Assembly: GCA_002786225.1 (NCBI GenBank)
Contig: PEQN01000012.1
Coordinates: 1-64,000 of the forward strand
Direction of reading: 5' to 3'
Length of the DNA: 64,000 nt
Source of the DNA: Leptospira sp.
GTDB taxonomy: Bacteria > Spirochaetota > Leptospiria > Leptospirales > Leptospiraceae
Shown here: positions 18,695 to 28,139 of the stretch, one piece after another
How the letters are laid out: each line of letters starts with the position of its first letter
Position numbering within the stretch: position 1 is the stretch's first letter
Position numbers and translations under genes: made by a program
The notes under the pieces: model-generated
Database searches by the model: none
Told to the model about the DNA's origin: nothing
What the model saw: only the letters and a program-made list of their open reading frames with translations

Positions 18695-20669
18695 TCTCAA
18701 CTTCAGTTCCTTTCCCTTTTTTACTTTTAAATTGAATACTTCCCTTATGTGCGTCAATTATATATTGACAAATATAGATCCCCATTCCACTTCCTGTTTC
18801 GTTAGCTGTGCCAGGAATACTTCTCATCATTCCTTGGGATTTTATTTCCTTGATTTGATTTTTTGTCATTCCTATTCCTTTATCGCTGATTGATATGGTT
18901 TTCCCTTTTGTATTAGATTTAAAATGAATATCTATGCTTTGATTCACATAACTATACTTAATAGAATTAGCCAATAGATTTGATAATACTTGCTTAAATA
19001 AATTTACATCTACAGAAACAGTATCAGAATCTGAAACATGAGAAAAAATAGAAATATTCTTAGCTATATAGAAAGGTTTTAATTCATCTAGAATAATTTG
19101 GAAATAATTTTTTAATACAACCTCTTCTTTGTGAATTATAAGAGTGCCTGATTCGATACGGCTCATATCTAATAGCTGACGTATCATGGATAAAGAAAAT
19201 TTTATGCTTTCAAAACAGACTTGTAAATATCTTTTCTTTTCCTGAGAAGGCTTACGAATCTTTTTGTTATTCAAAATTTCTAACAGATTCAATACTCCTT
19301 GTAAAGGAGACCTTAAGTCATGAGATACAATGGATACGAATTTATCTTTAATTTTACTAGCTTCTTCCGCTTTTTCTTTTTCTAGTTTAAACTCTTTCGT
19401 TCTTTGAATTACTTTTTCTTCTAAACCAATATTTGTGCTGAGTAAAGACTCACTTAGCCTTTCAACTTGGGATAGAGCTGAAGTAAATTTGATTGATATT
19501 ACTATAGAATGTGAAAATAAAAATACCATTAAACCTTGCGGAAATATAAACATTGTCCGGATTAAAGTCAATGAATGAAGAATATCATTTAATATGCCAA
19601 CAAAGAAAATAACTGTTCCTATAAATATAATTTGTGCCCCTTCTCTTCGAAGTTTCACAGCTTTATAAAATACTAATAAAAAATAAAACATAGATATTAA
19701 AGTAAAGACATGATAGTATGGGATAGTAAAAGTATAGATCTCACTTCCTGTTAAAATCACTATTGATGAGAAACTAATAGCAAGATACCATATAATTTGC
19801 ATCATACGTTTATGAAAGTCTTCAGAGAAAACCAAATATAAAAAATTACTAAAAAGAGGCACTGCTAAATAGTAACTTAAGTATTCTATTCGATTTAATA
19901 ATAAGAAGGTATCTTTAGGAAAAATTTGATTCAAAAATTTTTCATCGAAAACTAAAAGATGAAAAACTACCGATAAACAAAAGAGGCTAAAAACCAAAGC
20001 TGACTTATCTTTTTTACGAATTAAAAAGATAGCTATATGATAAATAAACATTGTAAACAAACATCCGTAAATGAATAAGGAATTGAACATCTTTTGTTCA
20101 CGAATGTCCCGTATCACCTTTTCTTTCCCCAAATGAATTGAATACCAGAATCCTCCGTCTCTATTGTGAAAGTTAGAGATGTGAACGACTATTTCAATCT
20201 TTGAGTTTAATTCTAAGGATTCAGTGATTAAAGGGAGAAATTGTGGCTTACTTGTTTCTTCTGTCTTACCTACATTCCCATTTGATGCAACCAAATGACC
20301 ATTTACAAACATAGAATAAGCAGTTCCCATTTCGGATAGCTTGAACACATAAGGTAATTTATCTTTATCAGGTAATAGAATGGACAATCTGTAAGTAGCA
20401 AATCCAAACCTTGATCCATAGGAGTTGTTCCAAGTTCCTGGAACGATAATGAATTTAGGAGCTTGAGTGAATTTATCCGAAGAAAAACCCGAATGTATCA
20501 ATTGATTTGGGTAAAATTCCCATTCTCCGTCTAATGCAACTGCAAAATGATCAGAATCCCAATTTCTCAAATCCATAATTCCCTTAACTGCTTTAGGCTG
20601 AGAAACAATTTTACTGCTGCAAGATAAACTCAGAATCAGAAGTAAAGAAATTATAACTATGTGTTTCAT
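18675..20669 (-). CDS. 7TM-DISM sensor histidine kinase, 664 aa
   Basis: An N-terminal signal with a lipobox-like LSLSC (about residues 13-17) leads to a periplasmic sensor region (about 20-185) that resembles the 7TMR-DISM extracellular domain. Several membrane helices follow at about 195-395, then a coiled-coil linker. The kinase core comes next: HisKA with SHDLRSPL (about residue 450), N box NLLANSIKYS, and ATP motifs SDKGIGM and GSGMGIYICQYI. It lacks a receiver domain, so it is a classical rather than hybrid kinase. It is the likely partner of the convergent response regulator. DISM sensors often bind carbohydrates or other small ligands, but nothing here identifies the ligand. Confidence 0.85.
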   Translation of the reverse strand: MKHIVIISLLLILSLSCSSKIVSQPKAVKGIMDLRNWDSDHFAVALDGEWEFYPNQLIHSGFSSDKFTQAPKFIIVPGTWNNSYGSRFGFATYRLSILLPDKDKLPYVFKLSEMGTAYSMFVNGHLVASNGNVGKTEETSKPQFLPLITESLELNSKIEIVVHISNFHNRDGGFWYSIHLGKEKVIRDIREQKMFNSLFIYGCLFTMFIYHIAIFLIRKKDKSALVFSLFCLSVVFHLLVFDEKFLNQIFPKDTFLLLNRIEYLSYYLAVPLFSNFLYLVFSEDFHKRMMQIIWYLAISFSSIVILTGSEIYTFTIPYYHVFTLISMFYFLLVFYKAVKLRREGAQIIFIGTVIFFVGILNDILHSLTLIRTMFIFPQGLMVFLFSHSIVISIKFTSALSQVERLSESLLSTNIGLEEKVIQRTKEFKLEKEKAEEASKIKDKFVSIVSHDLRSPLQGVLNLLEILNNKKIRKPSQEKKRYLQVCFESIKFSLSMIRQLLDMSRIESGTLIIHKEEVVLKNYFQIILDELKPFYIAKNISIFSHVSDSDTVSVDVNLFKQVLSNLLANSIKYSYVNQSIDIHFKSNTKGKTISISDKGIGMTKNQIKEIKSQGMMRSIPGTANETGSGMGIYICQYIIDAHKGSIQFKSKKGKGTEVEIILPSK

Positions 20670-20997
20670 ACAGTAATTTATGATGTAATTCTAGATTTGA
20701 AAATTCAAAATTCATTTATACTTTTCAAACTTTCTAAGGCTTTGTATTTTAAATTATATTCATCCTGTCAGGTATACTAAGTACATAGAACAAGCTGGTG
20801 CAAGAAATTTCTCTCAATTTACAAGAATTTTATACCTATTCATAATTTAATCAAGGCATACCTAAAATCATTTTTATATGAATGATAGAAAAAGATTTTT
20901 TCCAATTAAATTATTAGTTTACACAGAATAATTATCATGAAAACTTAATGTTATAAAAACCGTTTTACTTTTCTAAATCCAGAATATATGATTTGAG
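20670..20997. other. 328-base non-coding gap, no recognised element
   Basis: This is the divergent region between the histidine kinase and the decayed lipoprotein gene. It is very AT-rich and must contain the kinase promoter. I see no RNA gene, no long inverted repeat and no convincing -35/-10 pair. The only oddity is a short CCTGTCAGGTA near 20765, which contains a CCTG..CAGG palindrome of eight paired bases. Confidence 0.5.
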
Positions 20998-21006
20998 TTG
21001 ATACAT

Positions 21007-21812
21007 ATGAAACTTTCATTTTCAAAAACAAATACACTTTTAATTTCAATTCTTTTCATGTTACAAGCAATCTCTTGTCTATCGAAAAGCAAAGACTCAA
21101 GCCAAAACAATCACAAAGAAATTCTTGGTCCAAATTCAAGAGCCTTCCAGAAGATTGTGGAACAAAACTTTGTTGGCAAATGGCAAGGCCAAGCTATAGA
21201 CAAGCAAGCAAGACTCATCTCTTTAGAATTGAATGTAAAATCTTTGGGTGACAACCAATTTCAATGCATTTTATCCGTACCGAATGAACCCATTCGAATT
21301 TTTTCAACTAGTTACCAATTTGGAAGAAATACAATAGAAGGAGATGGTTTTCTTATGAGCCCCATCACAGGTGGGTTTGCTGATGTTGCCCTAATGAACC
21401 ACCCTCTTTTTCTAAACCAAGAAGCAATTAAATTTACTCTTGTTCCAGATGCATAGAAAATTGTATAAATACTGCATCAAACATACAATTTTTTAACAGG
21501 ATATAGATCTCCTACTTCTGGAGATCCTACAGTAAGTTATTTGATTGGAAATCTTTCTACGGTAAGAAATTTGGAAGCCTTAGGTTTGTATTATGCGGCA
21601 AATGACTTGTTGAAACCAGACCCTTGGGCTTTTTACTTTGTACCAACCGCACCATTACTCTACTTTCCCTTAGGAGCTTCACCTAGCCCTCTTTGCTCAT
21701 CTTGAATTCTAATAGAGCATTTTTTGCTACGGAAATTCTTAAAAAGACCGATTTTAGTATTAGTATAGAAAATTCGTTTGACAATTATGTCACATTGGGC
21801 ATTTCTAGCTAA
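21007..21812 (+). pseudogene. Decayed lipoprotein gene with two in-frame stops and a frameshift
   Basis: The intact N-terminus (ATG 21007; a TTG at 20998 is also open) encodes a lipoprotein signal with lipobox LQAISC and a soluble domain to a TAG at 21454. The same frame is closed again by a TAA at 21466. It then stays open for about 79 codons with protein-like composition (SGDPTVSYLIGNLSTVRN, then WAFYFVPTAPLLYF) to a TGA at 21703. In the next frame the text continues naturally as NSNRAFFATEILKKTD... to a TAA at 21810-21812. Together these would give one lipoprotein of about 265 residues. The N-terminal 150 residues may still be made as a truncated product. I do not recognise the family. Confidence 0.7.
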
Positions 21813-21822
21813 GAGAGGATCT

Positions 21823-21978
21823 ATGTTTTATTTACTTCTAGCCCTACTCTATGAAGACTTAGTAGCAGGTCGTATGGACCAATTGCAATATGAAGAAAAT
21901 ATTGTTTTGCTTGCTTTGGACCATGATCGCCTGAAAGCAGAAGAGTCTCAAGCTGAACATGCAAAATCAGCCGCCTAA
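21823..21978 (+). CDS. Small hypothetical protein, 51 aa
   Basis: A short frame starts at ATG 21823 with AGAGGA seven to ten bases upstream. The product opens with a hydrophobic helix (MFYLLLALLYEDL) and continues as a charged helical segment ending AEHAKSAA. It lies directly after a decayed lipoprotein gene and could itself be a remnant. The good ribosome site and sensible composition are the only support. Confidence 0.4.
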   Translation: MFYLLLALLYEDLVAGRMDQLQYEENIVLLALDHDRLKAEESQAEHAKSAA

Positions 21979-22119
21979 TTCTGATTAATTACTTTTCCTT
22001 TCCAAAGAGAACAATTTGAAATGATAAAAACTCAATTTTTTTACTAAATATTTTATTTCAAATACTTATTCGTGTTTTTCTGACTTGCTCAAATCCAAAT
22101 ATTAAAGAATCTAAACCAT

Positions 22120-24249
22120 ATGCTCCAAGGCAAATTTGATATCCTCTGGCTAATAATCTGCTCTGGGCTTGTATTCTTTATGCAAGCGGGATTTCTTTGT
22201 CTAGAGTCTGGTCTTACTAGAACCAAGAATTCTATTAACGTAGCTATCAAAAATATTACGGATTTTGGAATAGCCACTATCGTTTATTATTCAGTTGGAT
22301 TCGGATTGATGTATGGACTTAGCTATGAAGGAAGAATTGGTACAAATAATTTCATGCCAATATTTTCCTCAACAGAACCACAGATTCCTGTCTTCTTTTT
22401 ATTCCAACTTATGTTTTGTGGAACAGCGGCTACCATAGTTTCAGGTGCTGTTGCTGAACGAATGAAATTCAGCGCGTATATTATTGTCACAACTTTAATT
22501 TCATCTTCTATCTATCCTATCTTTGGCCATTGGGCTTGGGGCAAAAATTTATCTAACTTTACAGAACCTACAGGTTGGCTCGCAAAACTTGGATTTGTTG
22601 ATTTTGCAGGCTCTACCATTGTTCATAGTGTAGGTGGTTGGGTAGGTTTAGTAGCTATGATTATCATAGGAAGCAGGACGGGTAAGTTTGGCAAGAATGG
22701 TGAAGTACGTAATATCACCGGTCACAACCTTCCCATAGCTATGCTTGGAACATTAATTCTATGGTTCGGATGGATAGGTTTTAATGGTGGTAGCACTCTT
22801 TCTTTTTCTGCCAAAATCCCTAGCATACTCGCAAATACAATGTTAGCTGCCTCTGGCGGAATGGCTTCTGCGCTTATCTATGGTTGGATTAGAATGAGAT
22901 ATGCCGAAGCAACTCTTCCCCTAAATGGAGCCTTAGCTGGACTTGTAGCAATTACAGCATCTTGTCATGCAGTGAGTTCTTCGGATTCAATTATAATTGG
23001 AATTGTTGCTGGAATTTTAATGTTTGAAACTAGAAATATCATCAACCGATTTCAACTTGATGATGCAGTTGGGGCAATACCAGTTCACTTAACAGGTGGT
23101 ATATGGGGAACAATAGCTGTAGGGATCTTTGGTAATTTTGAATTATTGGGAACTGGATTAGATCGTATTTCCCAAGTCAACATTCAATTGCTTGGAATTT
23201 CTGTCTGTGCAGTTTTTTCTTTTGGTTTGAGTTTTGTCATCTTAAGCTTAGTCAATTATTTTTATCCCCTTCGAGTATCTGTTGAGAGCGAAAGACAAGG
23301 ACTCAATTACGCAGAACACAGAGCAAGCACCGAACTTACTGATTTATTTCTTGAGATGGAATACCAAAAGCAAACAGGAGACCTAAGTTCTAATCTTACC
23401 ATAGAGCCTTTTACAGAAGTTGGTCAAATAGCAGAAAGATATAATCTAGTTTTAGATAAAATTCGATCCAACATCAAAGAAAAAGAAGATTTAACCAGCC
23501 AACTTGAGGCAAATTTAAAAAATATCCAAAGTGATCTTTCAACAGCTAGCAAGATCCAATCAAGCATATTATCACAGGAAGATCGCATCATTGGAGGACT
23601 TGAAGTTGGCATAAGATACATTCCACTAACGGAAGTTGGTGGTGACTTTTTTCATATAACTGAACTTCGCCCAGGTATAGTTCGTTTTTTCTTAGCAGAT
23701 GCGACAGGGCATGGAGTGCAAGCTGCCTTAATCACTATGGTTATTAAAACTCTATATGAATCCTTGAATAAATCTGTATATTCTGTCCATGAAATGCTCT
23801 ATTACTTGAATAATGAATTCATTTCCTCTTTTCAAAACTTAAACCAATTCTTTACCTGCATCATTGCTGACATAGACACAAAAAGAAATCTCATCAAATA
23901 CTCATCAGCTGGTCACAACAATCAATATCTAATAAGTGATGGCAAGCTAACAAAATTACCCAAAAAAGGAAGAATGATTGGTGTATTAAGAGATTCTAAA
24001 TATTCTGCTCAAGAACTTGATTTTAGAATTGATGATCAATTGCTACTTTTTACAGATGGACTTACGGAAGAATTCAATTCCGAAAACGAAGAGTTCGGTG
24101 AACAAAGATTAGATGAAGTCATCAAGAACAAAGGTAACATTCCTATTAGCAAATATTTGGATACTATCCTTAGCTTACAAAGTGACTTCCTCAAGGGAAT
24201 AGCCTTACAAGATGATACAACAATTTTGGGAATACATCGCAAGATTTAA
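22120..24249 (+). CDS. Ammonium channel (Amt) fused to PP2C/SpoIIE phosphatase, 709 aa
   Basis: Residues about 1-390 are a complete Amt/MEP ammonium channel. The first His of the pore pair is in STIVHSVGGWVGL, the second in PVHLTGGIWGTIAVG, and the GWIGFNGG segment is present. Residues about 390-465 form a linker and coiled coil (KEKEDLTSQLEANLKNIQSD). Residues about 470-709 are a PP2C/RsbU-type serine phosphatase, with metal-binding aspartates in VGGDFF, LADATGHG, FTDGLTEEF and LQDDTT. The natural reading is an ammonium-sensing or ammonium-conducting receptor that controls an anti-sigma-factor antagonist by dephosphorylation, as SpoIIE-type phosphatases do. This output is inference. No partner switch genes (STAS, HPK-like) and no PII gene lie nearby. 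There is no N-terminal signal peptide. Confidence 0.93.
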   Translation: MLQGKFDILWLIICSGLVFFMQAGFLCLESGLTRTKNSINVAIKNITDFGIATIVYYSVGFGLMYGLSYEGRIGTNNFMPIFSSTEPQIPVFFLFQLMFCGTAATIVSGAVAERMKFSAYIIVTTLISSSIYPIFGHWAWGKNLSNFTEPTGWLAKLGFVDFAGSTIVHSVGGWVGLVAMIIIGSRTGKFGKNGEVRNITGHNLPIAMLGTLILWFGWIGFNGGSTLSFSAKIPSILANTMLAASGGMASALIYGWIRMRYAEATLPLNGALAGLVAITASCHAVSSSDSIIIGIVAGILMFETRNIINRFQLDDAVGAIPVHLTGGIWGTIAVGIFGNFELLGTGLDRISQVNIQLLGISVCAVFSFGLSFVILSLVNYFYPLRVSVESERQGLNYAEHRASTELTDLFLEMEYQKQTGDLSSNLTIEPFTEVGQIAERYNLVLDKIRSNIKEKEDLTSQLEANLKNIQSDLSTASKIQSSILSQEDRIIGGLEVGIRYIPLTEVGGDFFHITELRPGIVRFFLADATGHGVQAALITMVIKTLYESLNKSVYSVHEMLYYLNNEFISSFQNLNQFFTCIIADIDTKRNLIKYSSAGHNNQYLISDGKLTKLPKKGRMIGVLRDSKYSAQELDFRIDDQLLLFTDGLTEEFNSENEEFGEQRLDEVIKNKGNIPISKYLDTILSLQSDFLKGIALQDDTTILGIHRKI

Positions 24250-24322
24250 ATATCTAAATATTAAATTATTCTTTATTAAAAATGATTGACCAATTTCTTT
24301 AAATCATTTTTACATAAGAATT

Positions 24323-24604
24323 ATGAAAAGACGAATACTTATTAGTTTAATCCTTGGTTCTGCTTTTTTACTCACAGCAGATATTTCAGCTAAATGCTTT
24401 AACTTCTCCAAAGCTAAAGATGTTTCCATTTGTGTTGATGGAAATGACAATAAAGCCCGTGGAATTGCCAAGGCTGCCTGTAAGCAAAACACAGGAAGTG
24501 ACTGTGGAAATGTAACTGGCTATTCAGGTTCCAGTTGCAATTCGGGAAAGGTTCAATGCGTTGACGCTTCAGGCAAGAACCAAAAGAAAATTTCGGTTGA
24601 TTGA
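24323..24604 (+). CDS. Small secreted cysteine-rich protein, 93 aa
   Basis: A signal peptide (MKRRILISLILGSAFLLTA, continuing to about residue 23) precedes a mature domain of about 70 residues with six cysteines (AKCF, ICVD, ACKQ, DCGN, SCNS, QCVD). Even spacing and an even number suggest three disulfides, so it should be periplasmic or exported. It ends with a basic tail. I do not recognise the family. It is a single gene between the Amt fusion and the acyltransferase gene and is closed by a strong terminator at 24641-24672. Confidence 0.7.
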   Translation: MKRRILISLILGSAFLLTADISAKCFNFSKAKDVSICVDGNDNKARGIAKAACKQNTGSDCGNVTGYSGSSCNSGKVQCVDASGKNQKKISVD

Positions 24605-24640
24605 TCCCAATAACCATAGCATTTCCATGTTCTAAATGTA

Positions 24641-24672
24641 AAAGATTCTAAGCCTTATCTTGGAATCTTTTT
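24641..24672 (+). terminator. Rho-independent terminator after the cysteine-rich protein gene
   Basis: A 12-bp stem (AAAGATTCTAAG / CTTGGAATCTTT, one G-T wobble) with a six-base loop ends in a run of five T residues (24668-24672), 37 bases past the stop codon. Confidence 0.8.
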
Positions 24673-24755
24673 CTAATTGCAAGCAACCTTTCTGACTTGA
24701 TCCCTTGTCTTAACAATTTACTTTGACTGCATACTATAAATAGGATGGACAATTC

Positions 24756-25934
24756 ATGAGCAATGCACCTGTTCTGGACAGCATACAAGCGGACAATAAA
24801 AAACTATTTCTACAATTTGGAGGCCAAGGTTCTCCTTGGATTAAAGAACTATCCAAACTCTACAGCGAACCTAGTCTTAAAGAATTTTTTGAAATCACAT
24901 TTTCTACTATTTCTAAAGAAGTAAAGCGTGCCAACCACCCTAGCTTCTTCGACCAAGGTTTTGATTTAAAATCTTGGTTAGAAAATCCTGACTCAGCTCC
25001 ATCAGATGATTATTTATGCAGGGCAGCGATTTCTGTTCCAACAATCATGGCTACTCAAGTTGGCAATTATTTATTTCTTGCCCAAAATGGATACACAGCA
25101 GAAAGACTGATACCACTTACAGCTGGAGCATCTGGCCATAGCCAAGGAATTATTGCAGCCTGCCTCATTGCGCTTGGTAAATCTGGGGAAGATTTCCTAA
25201 AGGCTTATTCTGATTTTCTATCTTTTGAATTCTGGATGGGCTTTAGAGGTCAGGAAGCTTATCCTAATTTTCAAGTAAGCCAAGATCTTATTGACAAAAA
25301 CCTTGCCAATGGAGACAAAAATCCATCACCTATGGTGGCTGTAATTGGTTACAACAAAGAAGAGTTAGAGCAAAGAGTTAACCAATTTAATAAAGAAAAG
25401 AATTTAGATGAAAAGACTTCAGTTTACATAAGTTTATATAACACTCCTGATTCGATGATCTTATCAACTATGCCTGAATCTTTATTAGCTTTCAGAACTC
25501 ATTTCAAAGCTGATATGGATGAAAGAAAAGCAAAGTTCGTATACTTAAAGACGACAGCTCCCTTTCATTGCCCTTTTATGAATTCAACTTGGCCTGAATT
25601 TAAATCAAAAGATTATGATTACCTTGCCTTCAATTACAAAGGTTCCGATTTGAAAGTTCCAGTTTATGGAATCTATGATGGAAAGAACTTACAAGAAGTG
25701 GAAGATCTCAAAGAAAGACTTTTTAAAACAGTGCTCATAGAGCCTTTGTATTGGGACAAGGCTATCTCGCCATTATGGACGGATGCTTCTATCTCTACAA
25801 TTCTAGACTTCGGTCCTTCAACCGTAAGTCAAAAGTTAAGCGGTGGACACTTAAAGGCTAAGGAAATTGAAAAACAATCGCTTTCTGCATCTAGCCCCAA
25901 AGAAATAAAAGTTCTTCTCGGGACCAAAGAGTAA
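24756..25934 (+). CDS. Acyltransferase (malonyl-CoA:ACP transacylase-like), 392 aa
   Basis: The FabD/AT fold is recognisable from FLQFGGQGSPW (about residues 19-29), the nucleophile elbow GASGHSQGI (active-site Ser at about 130) and a later APFHCPFMN with the catalytic His (about 270). It is about 80 residues longer than a typical FabD, and the extra N-terminal and central segments resemble the acyltransferase domains of type I fatty-acid synthases more than bacterial FabD. It probably loads malonyl or another acyl group onto acyl carrier protein. No other fatty-acid synthesis genes are adjacent. The next gene on the strand is a WYL regulator. Substrate choice is uncertain. Confidence 0.8.
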   Translation: MSNAPVLDSIQADNKKLFLQFGGQGSPWIKELSKLYSEPSLKEFFEITFSTISKEVKRANHPSFFDQGFDLKSWLENPDSAPSDDYLCRAAISVPTIMATQVGNYLFLAQNGYTAERLIPLTAGASGHSQGIIAACLIALGKSGEDFLKAYSDFLSFEFWMGFRGQEAYPNFQVSQDLIDKNLANGDKNPSPMVAVIGYNKEELEQRVNQFNKEKNLDEKTSVYISLYNTPDSMILSTMPESLLAFRTHFKADMDERKAKFVYLKTTAPFHCPFMNSTWPEFKSKDYDYLAFNYKGSDLKVPVYGIYDGKNLQEVEDLKERLFKTVLIEPLYWDKAISPLWTDASISTILDFGPSTVSQKLSGGHLKAKEIEKQSLSASSPKEIKVLLGTKE

Positions 25935-26014
25935 ATTTATTCTGCGCAGTGTGCCTGTTAGTATCTCCAATTAGGCACATTGCAAAGGTATTAAATCTCA
26001 AATTACGATAAAAG

Positions 26015-27019
26015 ATGAATCCTAAAACGCGAGAAACAGCCTTAAGACTAAATTTAATTCGCCTACTCAGCACCAGTCCCAATGGGCTTTCATTTGATGA
26101 ATTAAAAAAGGCTTCTGGTATTGAATCAGAAACAGAACTAAAAAAAGCCTTAGGCAAGCTTTATATGATAGGAACGTATCCTTATACCCCTTTGGATTAT
26201 CTTGAATTAGAATATGATGGATCGAGAGTTCGCTTACTCATTCCACAAAATATTGACAAAACAATTGTACTCACTTCGAGAGAATGGATACTACTTAGAG
26301 ATTCTTTGGAATCGGAACTTTCTGAAAATTCTTCCACGTTAGACAAGACAGAAATTCTTGCCATAGAGAATCTATTAGAGAAAATCAAAAAAATTCTTCC
26401 TTACAACACAATTGAATCTTTCGCAAGTATAAAGAAAATCATCCGTGATTCCATAGCCAAGAAAAAATCCCTAGAATTTAAATACAAAACAAGAGAGGAT
26501 CAAAACGATCCAAAAGAACAGACCATCGAAATTAGAAAGGTCGATCCTTGGTACCTTTTAGAATCAAGCATAGACTATCTCATTGCATATTGTCATTCCC
26601 GGAAAGATTCAAGAGTATTTCGATTAGAATCCATCTTCGAAATAAAGGCAACAGAATCTTCCTATGAAATGCCGAATGATCAACTAACACAAAAAGCAAT
26701 TGACCAATTCCAAAGATTCCTCATAAGTTCCAATGATGATTCTAAGCTTGCTACTATCTGGCATACCAGGGAATCCTTTTATCATTTAAATCTTCTTTTT
26801 GAGTTAACTTTGACTAAAAATTCCAAGAGTATCAATGGAATTGATCTGATTCAATCCCAATGTAAAATTCGAGACCCAAAATGGTTCTTAGAAAGCTTAC
26901 TTCCCTTTCTGCCTGACGTTATCATTCATGAGCCTCTAGAACTTAAGGAACAGCTCATGGAATACATACGTAATTCGAGACTGAGGAAATTTCTTGAAAA
27001 TTCTTCAAGTCCTCTATGA
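26015..27019 (+). CDS. WYL-domain transcriptional regulator, 334 aa
   Basis: An N-terminal winged-helix-like segment (about residues 8-60) is followed by a linker and a WYL domain (about 145-215) containing VDPWYLLESSIDYLIAYC and the later RVFRLESI. WYL domains sense nucleic acids or other ligands in bacterial transcription factors such as PafB/PafC. The stop overlaps the ispE start (ATGATG at 27016), so the regulator and ispE are co-translated. Whether it regulates the downstream housekeeping run is not visible. A PafBC-like DNA-damage role is only one possibility. Confidence 0.8.
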   Translation: MNPKTRETALRLNLIRLLSTSPNGLSFDELKKASGIESETELKKALGKLYMIGTYPYTPLDYLELEYDGSRVRLLIPQNIDKTIVLTSREWILLRDSLESELSENSSTLDKTEILAIENLLEKIKKILPYNTIESFASIKKIIRDSIAKKKSLEFKYKTREDQNDPKEQTIEIRKVDPWYLLESSIDYLIAYCHSRKDSRVFRLESIFEIKATESSYEMPNDQLTQKAIDQFQRFLISSNDDSKLATIWHTRESFYHLNLLFELTLTKNSKSINGIDLIQSQCKIRDPKWFLESLLPFLPDVIIHEPLELKEQLMEYIRNSRLRKFLENSSSPL

Positions 27020-28029
27020 TGGAAGTTTTTTCTCCAGCAAAGATAAATCTCGGTCTGAAGATTCTCTACAAGAGAGATACAGACAATTACCATGAAATAG
27101 AAAGCATCTTTGTTAAATTAGATTGGGGTGATCACTTTCTTATTTCAGAAAAGAATATACGAAAAGAAGAATATATCAATAAATCAAAACATTTTGAAAG
27201 CAATCATAACCTAGATCATACAAAAAGCAAAGGCAATTCGATTCCTCCTACAAGCATTGAATACCAATCTGCTGAGATAGATATTAGCGTTGCATTCAAT
27301 CTAACTTATGATAAAGCATCTATCTTACTTCCTAGCTTCCAAGAAGAAGCTTGGAGCAAAAATTTAATTCTACTCTCCTACCAAAGAGCGAAACAAGAGA
27401 ACCCTAACATCCCTAAGATTTTTATCCACCTAACAAAAAATATTCCACCGGGAGCGGGCTTAGGTGGTGGCTCCTCTAATGCAGCTGCAATCTTACATTA
27501 TTTACTAAAAAATAATTATGTCTCATATAACAAAGCCTTACAAATAGCCCCCAAATTAGGTGCCGACGTACCTTTTTTCCTTGTTGATGGCTCGGCTTGG
27601 GTTACAGGAATTGGGGAAGAAATAGAGACAATTCAGACAGCACATGCATTTGGAGTGCTAGCTGTACCCTCAGAATCACTTTCCACACCATTGATGTATG
27701 CTAAGTTGAAATCACCTTTACAAAAACCCCGACCCTCAAAAAGATGGAAATCTCAGGAAGGTAGGGTACTTACTTCTTTAGAAAATGGTGAGTGGAAGAT
27801 ACTACGTCCCCTCTTAGTCAATGACTTTGAGAAGGTTGCTTATGATCTCCATCCAAATTTACTAAAGATAAGAGATGCTTTCTATGATTTAGGATCTGAG
27901 TATTCTTCCCTAACGGGCTCTGGCTCTAGTATCTATGGTTTAATCAAGACCAAAGATCAGCAAGAATCATTACTAAATCAAATGAAAACTGAATTTCCAA
28001 ATTTGGAGATAATCCCTTTTTCCTTTTGA
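27016..28029 (+). CDS. ispE: 4-diphosphocytidyl-2-C-methyl-D-erythritol kinase IspE, 337 aa
   Basis: This is the ATP-dependent kinase of the non-mevalonate (MEP) isoprenoid pathway. GHMP-kinase signatures are clear: the N-terminal FSPAKINLGLKI, the phosphate loop PPGAGLGGGSSNAAA at about residues 149-163, and the C-terminal SLTGSGSSIYGL. A low-complexity insert of about 40 residues (about 48-90, rich in Lys, Asn and Ser) makes it longer than the usual 280-300. The start overlaps the WYL gene stop, and either of two consecutive ATG codons would serve. The stop lies only four bases before tRNA-Gln, so the messenger must be processed at that tRNA. Confidence 0.93.
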   Translation: MMEVFSPAKINLGLKILYKRDTDNYHEIESIFVKLDWGDHFLISEKNIRKEEYINKSKHFESNHNLDHTKSKGNSIPPTSIEYQSAEIDISVAFNLTYDKASILLPSFQEEAWSKNLILLSYQRAKQENPNIPKIFIHLTKNIPPGAGLGGGSSNAAAILHYLLKNNYVSYNKALQIAPKLGADVPFFLVDGSAWVTGIGEEIETIQTAHAFGVLAVPSESLSTPLMYAKLKSPLQKPRPSKRWKSQEGRVLTSLENGEWKILRPLLVNDFEKVAYDLHPNLLKIRDAFYDLGSEYSSLTGSGSSIYGLIKTKDQQESLLNQMKTEFPNLEIIPFSF

Positions 28030-28033
28030 AAAT

Positions 28034-28106
28034 TGGCCTGTAGCCAAGCGGTAAGGCAGCGGTTTTTGGTATCGCCATTCCCTAGGTTCGAATCCTAGCA
28101 GGCCAG
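28034..28106 (+). tRNA. tRNA-Gln (anticodon TTG)
   Basis: A full cloverleaf can be drawn. The acceptor stem is TGGCCTG / CAGGCCA, the D stem GCC / GGC, the anticodon stem GCGGT / ATCGC with loop TTTTGGT (anticodon TTG), and the T arm CTAGG-TTCGAAT-CCTAG, with discriminator G at 28106. CCA is not encoded (CAA follows), so the CCA-adding enzyme at 38450-39757 must finish it. It sits in the 110-base gap between ispE and a glmU-like gene. Confidence 0.95.
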
Positions 28107-28139
28107 CAATTTTATTCATTTTGATTGGAACACAAATAG

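Noticed and set aside
20750..20780. Short CCTG/CAGG palindrome as a regulatory site
   Set aside because: It is only four bases per arm and stands alone, so chance is enough to explain it.
21778..21822. TTG start of the 51-residue protein
   Set aside because: This part overlaps the end of the decayed lipoprotein in another frame. ATG 21823 has AGAGGA upstream.
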